The notes beneath the pieces are model-generated. The model made no database searches, was not told where the DNA came from, and saw only the letters and a program-made list of their open reading frames with translations. DNA of 64,000 bases from Thermoplasmata archaeon (GTDB taxonomy: Archaea > Thermoplasmatota > Thermoplasmata > Lutacidiplasmatales > UBA184): assembly GCA_022750115.1 (NCBI GenBank), contig JAKIWI010000007.1:45456-109455 (forward strand), in the 5' to 3' direction. A program made the translations under genes and the position numbers. Shown here piece by piece: positions 8,436 through 16,484 of the stretch (positions are counted from its first letter, which is position 1; each line of letters starts with the position of its first letter).

Positions 8436-9236
8436 CTACGCCTTCTTCTTCTCGGCGGCGGGGGCGGCGGCGGCGGGGGCAGCGGGAGTGGCGGCGGCGG
8501 GTGCGGCCGGGCCCTTCGCGCCGGCGGTCTCCTTGCCGGCGGCGGCCGCCGCCTCCTTCGCGGTCTTCTTGATGACGCCCGCGGCCATTCCCGTGCGTCC
8601 GTTCGAGCGGGTGCGCTGTCCGCGGACCTTCTGCCCGCGCTCGTGGCGGACGCCGCGGTAGGATCGGATCATCTTCATCCGGTTGACGTCGTCGCGGCGC
8701 GCCGTGTCGAGGTCGGCGCCGAAGTAATGGTGCGTCTCGCCCGTCACGGGGTCGATCGCGTGGTTGACCATCCAGGGGGGGAGCCGCGAGGGGAGGTCGG
8801 CGAGGATCTGCTCGAGCCCGTCGACGCTCGCCTCGGGGAGGTTGCCGATCATCTCCGAGGGATTGAGGCCCGCGAGGCGGCAGGCGACCTCGGAGACCCG
8901 AGGCCCGACTCCGCGCACGCCGGTGATCGCGAGCGCGGCCGCGCGCGTTCCGTCGAGGTCGCTCCCGGCGAGACGGACGATGTAACGGAAGTTCGGGTTG
9001 TCGGGGATCGGCTTGCGCTTCGACTCCTTGGGAGCGCCGCCGGCCTTCCCGGTCTTGCCCTTCCCCTCTTTCCCGCCGTCCTTGCCCCCGTCCTTTCCGC
9101 CGTCCTTCGCGCCATCCTTCCCCTTCGAGCTCTTCTCCTTCTTGGAGGCCTTCTCGGTGGGGGCGGCCTCGGCGGGGGCGGCGGCGGAGGGTGCGGACGG
9201 CGTCTCGTCCTTCGGGGTCTTGGGCGCGGTACTCAC
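8436..9236 (-). CDS. rps13: Small ribosomal subunit protein uS13 with long low-complexity tails
   Basis: 266 residues against about 150 for normal archaeal S13. The core is about residues 75-225 (NFRYIVRLAGSDLDGTRA, TGVRGVGPRVSEVA, DLPSRLPPWMVNHAIDP, YRGVRHERGQKVRGQRTRS). Before it is a 70-residue Lys/Gly/Ala-rich extension with repeated DGGK units; after it is an Ala/Pro-rich tail ending EKKKA. S13 forms intersubunit contacts at the head of the 30S particle, and its tails could reach rRNA or the 50S. The start is a GTG preceded by GAGGAGA. It opens the operon. Confidence 0.94.
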   Translation of the reverse strand: MSTAPKTPKDETPSAPSAAAPAEAAPTEKASKKEKSSKGKDGAKDGGKDGGKDGGKEGKGKTGKAGGAPKESKRKPIPDNPNFRYIVRLAGSDLDGTRAAALAITGVRGVGPRVSEVACRLAGLNPSEMIGNLPEASVDGLEQILADLPSRLPPWMVNHAIDPVTGETHHYFGADLDTARRDDVNRMKMIRSYRGVRHERGQKVRGQRTRSNGRTGMAAGVIKKTAKEAAAAAGKETAGAKGPAAPAAATPAAPAAAAPAAEKKKA

Positions 9237-9324
9237 TCTCCTCGACTAGTGCGTTCGGTTCCGAAGCGTCCGGCCTCTCGGCCGGCCCCTCGGCCCGGGG
9301 TGCGCGCGCCGAGAAACCCGGCCC

Positions 9325-9332
9325 TTTTAAGC
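9325..9332 (-). promoter_or_regulatory. TATA-like box of the rps13-rps4-rps11-rpoD operon
   Basis: GCTTAAAA on the minus strand, the only AT-rich octamer upstream of rps13. Transcription would begin about 25 bases downstream, leaving a leader of roughly 60-70 bases that carries a GAGGAGA ribosome-binding sequence just before the GTG start. Confidence 0.5.
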
Positions 9333-9421
9333 GCTTCGCCGACGAATACCTCGGCGCCACCGGTCGCGGCGTACCGGGGCCTTCGGACGGGCCGTGCTAG
9401 GCACGGTTCGAGGGAGAACCG

Positions 9422-9428
9422 ATTAACT
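9422..9428 (+). promoter_or_regulatory. TATA-like box of the glycosyltransferase gene
   Basis: ATTAACT, centred about 24 bases before the GTG at 9449. That distance points to a leaderless transcript and favours 9449 over the GTG at 9437 as start. Confidence 0.45.
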
Positions 9429-9448
9429 CGGTCGATGTGCGGAGGCCC

Positions 9449-10171
9449 GTGCCGGACGTCCGGGAAATCTCGGTCGTGGTCCCGACGCTCAACGAGCGGG
9501 ACTCGATCGCGCTGCTCGCGCCCCGCATCGCCGACGCGTTGCGACGCTACAGCTACGAGGTCGTCGTCGTCGACGACGACTCGTCGGACGGCACCGCCGA
9601 AGAGGTCGAGAAGATCGGACGGAGCTACCCCTGGCGCCTGTACGTCCGCCGCGGCCAACGAGGGCTCGCGAGCGCGGTGGTCCTCGGCATGCAGATCGCG
9701 AGCGGCCGGATCATCGTCGGGATCGACGCCGACGGGAGTCACCCTCCCGAGCTCGTGCCCGCACTCGTCGAGCCGATCCTCGCCGGCAGCGCGGAGATGA
9801 CGATCGCGAGCCGCAACGTCCCCGGCGGAGCCTCCCCGGGTCTCGGGGCCGACCGCCGCCTCCTTTCGTGGGGGGCGTCGGTGCTCGCCCGGCCGCTCAC
9901 GCCGGTGAAGGACCCGATGAGCGGGTTCTTCGCGGTGCGCAGCGACGTGCTCGCCCGCGGATCGCTCGCGCCGGTCGGCTACAAGATCGTCCTCGAGATC
10001 CTCGTGAAGTGCCGGCCCTCGCCGGCGGTGGAGGTCCCGTTCGTGTTCGCCGCGCGCACGGCCGGCGCGAGCAAGCTCGGCTCCCTCGAGATCGGCCGCT
10101 ACCTGCGCCACGTGGGGCGGCTTTACGCCTGGTCGCTCACCGGCGGCGCCCGCGCCTCGATGACCCGGTAG
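9449..10171 (+). CDS. Family 2 glycosyltransferase, dolichol-phosphate mannosyltransferase (DPM1)-like
   Basis: 240 residues. It begins ISVVVPTLNERDSI, followed by VVVVDDDSSDGTAE and a GIDADGSHPPE segment containing the DxD metal/nucleotide-sugar site, all typical of GT2 enzymes such as DPM1. There is no C-terminal membrane domain. Such enzymes move a sugar from GDP- or UDP-sugar to a polyprenyl phosphate for protein glycosylation, which fits the many secreted N-glycosylation-site-rich proteins here. The sugar is not known. The last 49 bases overlap the convergent methyltransferase gene. Confidence 0.85.
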   Translation: MPDVREISVVVPTLNERDSIALLAPRIADALRRYSYEVVVVDDDSSDGTAEEVEKIGRSYPWRLYVRRGQRGLASAVVLGMQIASGRIIVGIDADGSHPPELVPALVEPILAGSAEMTIASRNVPGGASPGLGADRRLLSWGASVLARPLTPVKDPMSGFFAVRSDVLARGSLAPVGYKIVLEILVKCRPSPAVEVPFVFAARTAGASKLGSLEIGRYLRHVGRLYAWSLTGGARASMTR

Positions 10172-10767
10172 CCGCCGCCGCGCTGGAGGACCTCGACCGA
10201 GCGCGCCCAGTGCTCGGTGAGCCACTGCTGGTAGAACCGGATCCCCTGGCTCCCCTTCCCGACGACGAGGAGTCGGCCGTCGGCGCTCAGGTGCTCGGGA
10301 GCCTCGGTGAGGAGCCGGAGGATCAGCTCGCGCCCGGCGTGGTACGGCGGATTCGTCGCGATGACGTCGAATTTCTCGCCGGGGACGGGGAGGAAGAGGG
10401 AACCCGGCCGCACCTCAGCGTTCCCGACGCGGTTGCGCCGGAGGTTCCCGCGGGCGAGTCCGATGGCCCGGCGATTCACGTCCGTGAGGATGGCCGATCC
10501 GTTCGGTGCGGCCTTCGCTGCCGCAACTCCCACCGCTCCCCATCCACACCCGAGGTCGAGGACGCGGTCGGTGGGGCGAATGGCGAGCGATTCGATGAGG
10601 AGCGCGGTCCCGGGGTCGAGGCCGGAGGAGCCGAAGATGCCGCGGTCGACGGTGAAGACGAGCACTTCGCCGCGGAACAGGAACCGCAGCTCGCGCCGCG
10701 CGGAGGCGGAGCGCGGTCGCTCGGTGAAGTAATGGTCCGCGACCCCGGGGGCGTCGCCGGCGGGCAT
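10123..10767 (-). CDS. RsmC-like class I SAM-dependent methyltransferase
   Basis: 214 residues from the ATG at 10767. The order DHYFTERPRS, an RGEVLVFTVDRGIFGSSGLD block, the SAM-binding VLDLGCGWGAVGVAAA and the catalytic NPPYH matches the MTS family (16S rRNA G1207 N2-methyltransferase RsmC and archaeal relatives), so an rRNA or tRNA guanine is the probable target. It begins four bases after dnaJ ends and is probably cotranscribed. A longer reading frame upstream encodes a low-complexity Arg-rich stretch overlapping dnaJ and is not used. Its 3' end overlaps the glycosyltransferase gene. Confidence 0.85.
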   Translation of the reverse strand: MPAGDAPGVADHYFTERPRSASARRELRFLFRGEVLVFTVDRGIFGSSGLDPGTALLIESLAIRPTDRVLDLGCGWGAVGVAAAKAAPNGSAILTDVNRRAIGLARGNLRRNRVGNAEVRPGSLFLPVPGEKFDVIATNPPYHAGRELILRLLTEAPEHLSADGRLLVVGKGSQGIRFYQQWLTEHWARSVEVLQRGGGYRVIEARAPPVSDQA

Positions 10768-10771
10768 CCGC

Positions 10772-11929
10772 CTACCCGCGACGGCCGAACAGGCCGCCCT
10801 TCGCCGACGGTTTCGGAGGCAGGCCCGTCCCGAACGCCTCCCGGACCAGCTCCTTCTGGCGCGTCGTGAGGTGCCGGGGGATCTCGGCATGCACCTGGAC
10901 GATCACATCGCCGCGCCCGCCGCCTCGGAACGTCGGGAAACCCTCGCCGCGGAGCCGGAACTGCGCTTCGGGTTGCGTGCCCGCGGGGATCTTCAGCATC
11001 GCCTCTCCCGTCACCGTCGGGACGCGCACCTCCCCGCCGAGCAGGAGGACGGGGAGCGGAACGTCCGTTTCGACGAACGCGTCCCGCCCATCCCGCCGAA
11101 GGCGGGAGTCGGGCTCGAACTCGACGTGGACGAACAGGTCGCCGGGCTTTCCGCCCGGGGCACCCGCGCCACCCTGGCCGAGGAGGCGGACGACCGAGCC
11201 GTCGTCGAGTCCCGGAGGAACCTTCACTAGGAGCTGACGGACGCGGTGGAGCGTGCCGCGCCCGGCGCAGACCGGGCACGGGACCTTGATCCGTCGACCG
11301 GTGCCGTGGCAGGTCGGGCACTCCGAGACGCTGATCATCTGCGTGTAGCCGCGGCTCGTGGAGCGCCGGATCTGCCCGCGGCCCTCGCATTCGGGGCACG
11401 TCTCGAGCTCCGTCCCGTCCTTCGACCCGTTTCCCTGGCACGCTTGGCAGGTGTCGGTGCTGGGGACCTCGATGGTCGGCTCCGCGCCGTGCACGGCGGC
11501 GGAGAGCGGGAGTCGGATGGCGACCTCGACGTCCCGACCACGACCCGGTCCGGCGCGACGCTCGCCCCGGTCGAGGAACCCGTCGGTGACGAACCCCTGC
11601 CGGAGGAGCTGCTCGAGGAAGTCGGAACTCCCGAGGAGGTCCTCAAGGTCGGCGCGGTGCGTGAAGTTCTGCCAGGTGAACCCGCCCGGGCCGAAGTCGC
11701 TCTCGACCGCGCCGAAACCCGCGGCGTCGTAGCGACGGCGCTTCTCCGGGTCGAGGAGCACCTCGTAGGCCTCGCTGAGCTCCTTGAACTTCTCCTCGGC
11801 GACCTTCGGGTTGCCGCGGTTCACGTCCGGGTGGTGCTGGCGCGCGAGCTTGCGGTACGCCGTCTTGATCTCCTCGGTCGGCGCCGTACGAGCGACGCCG
11901 AGCACGTCGTAGTAGTCCCGCTTCGCCAC
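10772..11929 (-). CDS. dnaJ: Chaperone DnaJ (Hsp40, type I)
   Basis: 385 residues from a GTG at 11929 that gives the canonical start AKRDYYDVLGV. The J domain has HPD; four CxxCxGxG zinc repeats follow (CQACQGNG, CPECEGRG, CPTCHGTG, CPVCAGRG), then the substrate-binding C-terminal domains. DnaJ delivers unfolded proteins to DnaK and stimulates its ATPase. DnaK and GrpE are not in the window. The region between J domain and zinc repeats is short and only weakly Gly/Phe-rich. Confidence 0.95.
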   Translation of the reverse strand: MAKRDYYDVLGVARTAPTEEIKTAYRKLARQHHPDVNRGNPKVAEEKFKELSEAYEVLLDPEKRRRYDAAGFGAVESDFGPGGFTWQNFTHRADLEDLLGSSDFLEQLLRQGFVTDGFLDRGERRAGPGRGRDVEVAIRLPLSAAVHGAEPTIEVPSTDTCQACQGNGSKDGTELETCPECEGRGQIRRSTSRGYTQMISVSECPTCHGTGRRIKVPCPVCAGRGTLHRVRQLLVKVPPGLDDGSVVRLLGQGGAGAPGGKPGDLFVHVEFEPDSRLRRDGRDAFVETDVPLPVLLLGGEVRVPTVTGEAMLKIPAGTQPEAQFRLRGEGFPTFRGGGRGDVIVQVHAEIPRHLTTRQKELVREAFGTGLPPKPSAKGGLFGRRG

Positions 11930-11976
11930 CGTCGACCCCTCGCGCTCCGGAAGGCGGACCGTCACCTGCGGCCGCG

Positions 11977-12792
11977 CTATTTACCCGCTCCGCTCCGCGG
12001 ACGCCACCACGCCAGCGAGACGGAGTCTCCCGGCGCGAGACGGAGGCGCTCGGCCGCGGAGCCGTTGCGCTCGGCGATCTCGAGCAGCCCGAAACTCGAG
12101 GCGAGCAGGGCGACGCCGCCGGTCGGGATCTCCTCGTAGGTGCGCCGGACCGAAACACGCGGCACGACCCGATTCCGAACGCGGAGCACGAGCCTCTGGG
12201 CGGTCGGCGGAACGGCGTCGCCCGGCAGATTGGTGATCGCGTTCCCGAACACGTCGACGTGAAGGACCTCGCCCCGGGACGAACGGTCGTCGAGCTGCGG
12301 GCGGGGCCAGACGAGTTGGTGGAGGCGATGCGCCCGACCGAGTCGGGTCAGCGAAGCTCCGTTCGCCAGGCGCGCCGCGGCAGGGGCGAAGACGTCGCGG
12401 CCATCGAACGTGACGCTCCGACGCCCGGTCGGGGGACGATCCGGAGGAGTGAGGCGCACCGTGCGCTTCTCGCCGAGAGCGCGGACGGCGAGGCCGAGAA
12501 CTCCGTTGTCCGGCCCGACGAAGAAGGACCCGTCTTCGGTCTCGACCGCGACCGGCGCTCGGGAGCCTCCGACTCCCGGGTCGACGACCACCAGATGCAC
12601 GCTGCCCGGAGGAAACAGCGGTGCGATGTGGGCGAGCAGGAACGCCGCGGGACGGATCGCGTGCCGCGGAACGTCGTGGGCAACGTCAACGAGCGAAGCG
12701 TTCGGCGCTCGTCGAGCGAAAACCGCCTTGATCTGGGCCGCGTACGCCCAACCGATGTCGGTCGTGAGGGTCACGAACTGACGGCGCGCCAC
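11977..12792 (-). CDS. S-adenosyl-L-methionine hydroxide adenosyltransferase (DUF62)
   Basis: 271 residues. VTLTTDIG at the N-terminus, VVVDPGVGGSR and VGPDNGVL are the signature blocks of the SAM hydroxide adenosyltransferase family related to fluorinase. The family splits SAM into adenosine and methionine with water. The two-domain layout is preserved: the C-terminal beta-barrel begins near residue 170 (VLHVDVFGNAITNLP). The physiological purpose is unsettled; control of SAM level is one proposal. The 3' end contains the promoter of dnaJ. Confidence 0.9.
   Translation of the reverse strand: MARRQFVTLTTDIGWAYAAQIKAVFARRAPNASLVDVAHDVPRHAIRPAAFLLAHIAPLFPPGSVHLVVVDPGVGGSRAPVAVETEDGSFFVGPDNGVLGLAVRALGEKRTVRLTPPDRPPTGRRSVTFDGRDVFAPAAARLANGASLTRLGRAHRLHQLVWPRPQLDDRSSRGEVLHVDVFGNAITNLPGDAVPPTAQRLVLRVRNRVVPRVSVRRTYEEIPTGGVALLASSFGLLEIAERNGSAAERLRLAPGDSVSLAWWRPRSGAGK
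11979..11990 (-). promoter_or_regulatory. TATA-like box of dnaJ
   Basis: GGTAAATAG on the minus strand, inside the last codons of the upstream SAM hydrolase gene. Transcription would start near 11958, leaving a short leader with a GAGGGG sequence before the GTG. It suggests dnaJ can be transcribed independently, for example under stress. Confidence 0.4.
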
Positions 12793-12831
12793 GGGCGAGC
12801 CTCCCCGGCGGAGCCGGGCGCAGGGTCGCGC

Positions 12832-13158
12832 CTACGACTTCATGATCGCGAGCAGGAAGATCGCGATCGCAGCGAGCGCACCGATCGCCGCCGCGACGAT
12901 CACGAGGATCGTCTGCTCGAGAAGGTGGCTCAGCGAGGCGGTGCCAACGTTCCCGAGATGGTACCAGTAGCCGGAGATGAGCCCGACCACGAGGCCGACG
13001 ACGAGGAGCACGACGCCGATCGTCCGGCTCTTGCCGCTGCCGAAGTAGGCGGTGAACAGTCCCGCGAGGATGAGGAACAATCCGAAGACCAGCAGGAGGA
13101 TGGTCAGAAACTGGGACAGTCCGACGTTGAGGCCCTCGTCCAACAGCGTGTTGATCAT
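12832..13158 (-). CDS. Small membrane protein
   Basis: 108 residues with three or four hydrophobic helices (FLTILLLVFGLFLILAGLF; TIGVVLLVVGLVVGLISGY; TILVIVAAAIGALAAIAIFL). No motif or family is recognised. It follows the Lrp-type protein on the same strand with a 20-base gap, so the two may be cotranscribed. Confidence 0.6.
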   Translation of the reverse strand: MINTLLDEGLNVGLSQFLTILLLVFGLFLILAGLFTAYFGSGKSRTIGVVLLVVGLVVGLISGYWYHLGNVGTASLSHLLEQTILVIVAAAIGALAAIAIFLLAIMKS

Positions 13159-13178
13159 GGTGGTTCCGTTCCTGTATT

Positions 13179-13412
13179 CTAGAACTTGATGCCGGTGAGC
13201 GTCTTCGTGTCGATGACGCCCGGGACCGACCGGATCTTGTCGACGACGAGCTGACCCAGGGCGTTGAAGTCCTCGGCCTCGACCTTGGCGATGAGGTCGT
13301 ACTCGCCGAACAACGGGTGGAGTTCGACGATCCCCTTCACCCGGAGAAGCTCCGTGTAGACTTCGTGCTCCTTCGCGGGAGCAGTGCTAATCAATACGAA
13401 TCCGATTGCCAC
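13179..13412 (-). CDS. Stand-alone Lrp/AsnC ligand-binding (RAM) domain protein
   Basis: 77 residues from a GTG at 13412. The sequence AIGFVLISTAPAKEHEVY, LLRVKGIVELHPLFGEYDL and VDKIRSVPGVIDTKTL is the alpha/beta RAM domain of Lrp/AsnC regulators without the DNA-binding helix-turn-helix. Such small proteins bind amino acids or form mixed oligomers with full-length Lrp regulators. Longer upstream frames encode unrelated sequence. An AT-rich CTTATAG lies 45-50 bases upstream. Confidence 0.88.
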   Translation of the reverse strand: MAIGFVLISTAPAKEHEVYTELLRVKGIVELHPLFGEYDLIAKVEAEDFNALGQLVVDKIRSVPGVIDTKTLTGIKF

Positions 13413-13548
13413 GGAGGATTCCCCTCGAGGTACGAGGCTCGCGACACCGGCCTTGGCTATAAGCGTTGTCGCCGACGGAGCGCGAATCCCCGCTCGAACG
13501 TCGAGCGCATAAGCTCCGCACGGGTCGTCCCGCCCTCCGGCACCCTCG

Positions 13549-14904
13549 ATGGAGCACGCACTCCGCACCTGGCCGAGCCGGCTCGTGGCGCGGCCGTGGA
13601 TCCTCGCGTTCGTGCCGGTCAACGCGGCCACGAGCGCGTTCGGGGTCGTCCTCCCCCTCCTCATCCTCATCTCGCTCCACGGCGCGTGGACCGCGGTCGC
13701 CCTCGCGGCGTCGCTGTTCAACGCCGCGGTGATCCTCGCCTCGTTCTTCTGGGGATGGGTCTCCGACCGCTACCCATCGCGCCGGGCGCTCCTCGCCCTG
13801 AATTTCGGCGGATTCGCCGTCGTCTACGCGACGCTCGCGGAGGTCCACACGCTCGGCACCCTGCTCGTGCTGTACACGGTCGTCGGGGCGATCGCACCGG
13901 CCGGAGCGAACGCGGCGAGCCTCCTCATCCTCGAGAAGTTCGGGTCGAGCGAGCGGCCCGGCGCCTACGCGTCGTTCCAGCTGATGAGCATGGTCGGAGC
14001 CGTCGCCGGCCTTCTCGGGGGCTACTTCTGGCTCGCCGGAGGTCGACCGCTCGAGCCACTCCTGCTCGTCCTCGCCGCTCTCTCCGCGGTCTCGGCCGCT
14101 GGGATCCTCGTCGGCGCCCGCGACCCACCCCGTGCCCTCGACAGCGCCCACGTCGCCCGCCATCTCGACAGCCTCGCCTCGCGGCTCCGCCACTCGGTGT
14201 CGCTCCGGATCTTCGTCCCGTTCTTCCCGAGGCGAGCCCGCAACGCTCCGGGATCCCCGCGGAAGCTGGGGCGCTGGCTCCGCGAAGAGGTCCGCCACGA
14301 ACTTCCGCTCATCTTCGGCGCGACGTTCCTGTTCAACCTGAGCTCGAACCTGTTCAACATCTCCTACACCCCCTACCTCTACTCCGTCGGCGTCGCGGCC
14401 GCATCGATCTTCCTCGTCAATCTCGCGAACAACGCCAGCCAGGCGTTGGTCTACCCCGCGAGCGGCACCCTGACGAGCCGGCTCGGCGCCGACCGCGTCG
14501 TTCATCGCGCAACGTACCTCCGGGCCGTCGGCTATCTCGGGGTCGCCGGGTTCACGTTCCTGCCGCTCGCCGCGTACGCGGCCCTCGGCGCGAACCTCGT
14601 GGCGTTCGCGGTCCTCGGGCTCGCGATCGCGTTCTACACGACGGCCTCGTCGATCCTCCTGTTCCGCGCGCTGGAGGGGCGCGACGCGGGCCGGCTGCTC
14701 GGCTTCAGCAGCGCTCTCGGCGGGGTCGCCGCGGTCGCCGGCGCGGCGCTCTCGGGCGTCCTCTCGGTCTACGGCAGCTATCGTCTCGTCTTCCTCGTCT
14801 CCGCGGGCGCGTTGCTGGTTTCGCTCCCGGTCTGGTCCGGGGCGACGGTGGCGTACGCGCGTCGGCATCCCACGGCGGCGGTCCCCGCCGTCGACCCGGA
14901 GTGA
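13549..14904 (+). CDS. Major facilitator superfamily transporter
   Basis: 451 residues with about twelve hydrophobic helices. A loop 2-3 MFS motif is present (GWVSDRYPSRRALL), and a long central cytoplasmic loop (about residues 195-250, rich in Arg) separates the two halves. The substrate is not indicated. A TATA-like GCATAAGC lies about 40 bases before the ATG. It diverges from the Lrp-type protein and precedes citrate synthase on the same strand. Confidence 0.85.
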   Translation: MEHALRTWPSRLVARPWILAFVPVNAATSAFGVVLPLLILISLHGAWTAVALAASLFNAAVILASFFWGWVSDRYPSRRALLALNFGGFAVVYATLAEVHTLGTLLVLYTVVGAIAPAGANAASLLILEKFGSSERPGAYASFQLMSMVGAVAGLLGGYFWLAGGRPLEPLLLVLAALSAVSAAGILVGARDPPRALDSAHVARHLDSLASRLRHSVSLRIFVPFFPRRARNAPGSPRKLGRWLREEVRHELPLIFGATFLFNLSSNLFNISYTPYLYSVGVAAASIFLVNLANNASQALVYPASGTLTSRLGADRVVHRATYLRAVGYLGVAGFTFLPLAAYAALGANLVAFAVLGLAIAFYTTASSILLFRALEGRDAGRLLGFSSALGGVAAVAGAALSGVLSVYGSYRLVFLVSAGALLVSLPVWSGATVAYARRHPTAAVPAVDPE

Positions 14905-14930
14905 CCGGCCGCCGGTGCGGGCGAAACCCG

Positions 14931-14936
14931 TTAATG
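14931..14936 (+). promoter_or_regulatory. TATA-like box of citrate synthase
   Basis: TTAATG, 36-41 bases before the ATG at 14972, in a GC-rich background. It implies a leader of about 10 bases ending in GAGAGAAG. Confidence 0.35.
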
Positions 14937-14971
14937 CCCGCCCCGGTCCCCGGTCGCGGAGCCGAGAGAAG

Positions 14972-16132
14972 ATGCCCGAGCCGGCGGACGTACAGCGGGG
15001 CCTCGAAGACGTCGTGGCCCTCGAATCGCGGATCTGCTACATCGACGGAAAGGGCGGTCGCCTGATCTACGACGGCTACGACATCCGCGACCTCGCGGCC
15101 CAGTCGACGTTCGAGGAGGTCGCCTACCTCCTCTGGTACGGGCGATTGCCAACGGCCTCGCAGCTCGCCGAGCTCACGACCCGACTCGCCGGGCTCCGCG
15201 TGCTCCCCGACACGGTGCTCCAGATCCTGCGGGAGATGCCGAAGGACGCGCTCCCGATGGACGTCCTTCGGACCGCAGTGAGCGCGCTCGCGGTATTCGA
15301 GCCGGAAGAGACCAAGCCCGGCGCCGCATCGATCGGCGGGGCCCAGCGGCTGACCGCCGTCCTACCGACGATCCTCGGAACCTTCCACAGCCTCCGCAAC
15401 GGAAAGGAGCCGCCCGCCCCGCGCCCCGAACTCTCGCATGCGTCCTGGCTCCTGCGCGCGATCCGGGGGACGGACCCGGACCCGCTCGAGGCCCGCGCGC
15501 TCGATGTGGCGCTCATCCTCCATGCCGACCACGAGCTGAACGCCTCGACGTTCGCGGCCCGGGTCACCGCCTCCACGCTCTCCGACCTCTACTCCGCCGT
15601 GACGAGCGCCATCGGGACGCTGAAGGGCCCGTTGCACGGCGGCGCGAACGAGCGCGTCATGGAGCTCCTCGACGAGATCGGGAGCCCGGACCGGGCCGAG
15701 GAGGTCGTGCGGGCGAAGCTCGCGCGCCACGAACGGATCATGGGCTTCGGCCACCGCGTCTACAAGGTCGAGGACCCGCGGGCGACGATCCTCCGCGACT
15801 GGTCGAAGAAGGTCGGCGAAGCCAAGGGAAGCCTCCGCTACTTCGACCTGCTGCGCGCGGTCGAGGGCGTGGTCCATCGGGAGAAGGGGCTCTACCCGAA
15901 CGTTGACCTCTACTCGGGGTCCGTCTACGCGCTGCTCGGGATCCCGCGCGACCTGTTCACGCCGGTGTTCGCGGTCAGCCGCGTCGCCGGATGGACCGCG
16001 CACGTGCTCGAGGAGTACGAGGACCTCCGGTTGATCCGGCCGACGGCCCGCTACGTCGGGCCGGTCGACCTCGCCTACGTCCCGATCGCCGACCGGGGCG
16101 TGGCGATCGATGGGCCGAAACCACCCGCATGA
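14972..16132 (+). CDS. gltA: Citrate synthase
   Basis: 386 residues, the short archaeal/type I form. Catalytic residues are visible: the first His in GPLHGGANERV, the second in GFGHRVYK and the Asp in NVDLYSG. It condenses oxaloacetate with acetyl-CoA at the entry of the citric acid cycle. The start at 14972 gives MPEPADVQRGLEDVVALES, matching the usual N-terminus. 2-methylcitrate synthase is very similar and cannot be fully excluded. Its 3' end overlaps the convergent mptD frame by 158 bases. Confidence 0.92.
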   Translation: MPEPADVQRGLEDVVALESRICYIDGKGGRLIYDGYDIRDLAAQSTFEEVAYLLWYGRLPTASQLAELTTRLAGLRVLPDTVLQILREMPKDALPMDVLRTAVSALAVFEPEETKPGAASIGGAQRLTAVLPTILGTFHSLRNGKEPPAPRPELSHASWLLRAIRGTDPDPLEARALDVALILHADHELNASTFAARVTASTLSDLYSAVTSAIGTLKGPLHGGANERVMELLDEIGSPDRAEEVVRAKLARHERIMGFGHRVYKVEDPRATILRDWSKKVGEAKGSLRYFDLLRAVEGVVHREKGLYPNVDLYSGSVYALLGIPRDLFTPVFAVSRVAGWTAHVLEEYEDLRLIRPTARYVGPVDLAYVPIADRGVAIDGPKPPA

Positions 16133-16484
16133 GCGGGTAGCGAAGATCGGGTCGGTGGACCAGCTCCGCCGTGACGACGTCGCGCCCGCGCTCGAGCGTG
16201 ACCGTGACGGCCATCATCTCGGCGATGAGGTATCGGTAGCCGAAGCGCCCGCTGCCGACGGGGCCGCCCCGCGCCGGGTCGATTCGCACTCGGATCGACC
16301 GCACGTACGGCTGGAGCAGTACGGCTTCCTCGATCGTGCGGGCCAGGCGCGCGGCGGTGCGTTCCCCGACCGGCGTGCCGAGGTACTGATGGAACACTCC
16401 CCCGAGCTTGATGCCGGCCTCGAAGAGCAGCGCCTCGCGGTCGGTGAGCGGCGTGCCGTGGAGGTCGGCCGGTCCGTCGGTCAC
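15975..16484 (-). CDS. mptD: Dihydroneopterin aldolase MptD, archaeal type, with C-terminal extension
   Basis: 169 residues. The first ~125 match archaeal MptD (DUF372): LTDREALLFEAGIKLGGVFHQYLGTPV, then TIEEAVLLQPYVRSIRVRID and a closing RPDLRYPLMRV. The family cleaves 7,8-dihydroneopterin to 6-hydroxymethyl-dihydropterin on the way to tetrahydromethanopterin or folate. The remaining ~45 residues are Arg/Gly/Pro-rich and are the antisense of the end of the citrate synthase gene. It overlaps the upstream phosphatidyltransferase gene by four bases (ATGA), so it is translated in the same operon. Confidence 0.85.
   Translation of the reverse strand: MTDGPADLHGTPLTDREALLFEAGIKLGGVFHQYLGTPVGERTAARLARTIEEAVLLQPYVRSIRVRIDPARGGPVGSGRFGYRYLIAEMMAVTVTLERGRDVVTAELVHRPDLRYPLMRVVSAHRSPRPGRRSGRRRGRPARRSGPSAGSTGGPRTPRARARSIRRRG

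Noticed and set aside
8400..9800. 466-codon plus-strand frame over rps13 and the glycosyltransferase start
   Set aside because: Gly-rich antisense of rps13 with no domain; it is out of frame with the glycosyltransferase.
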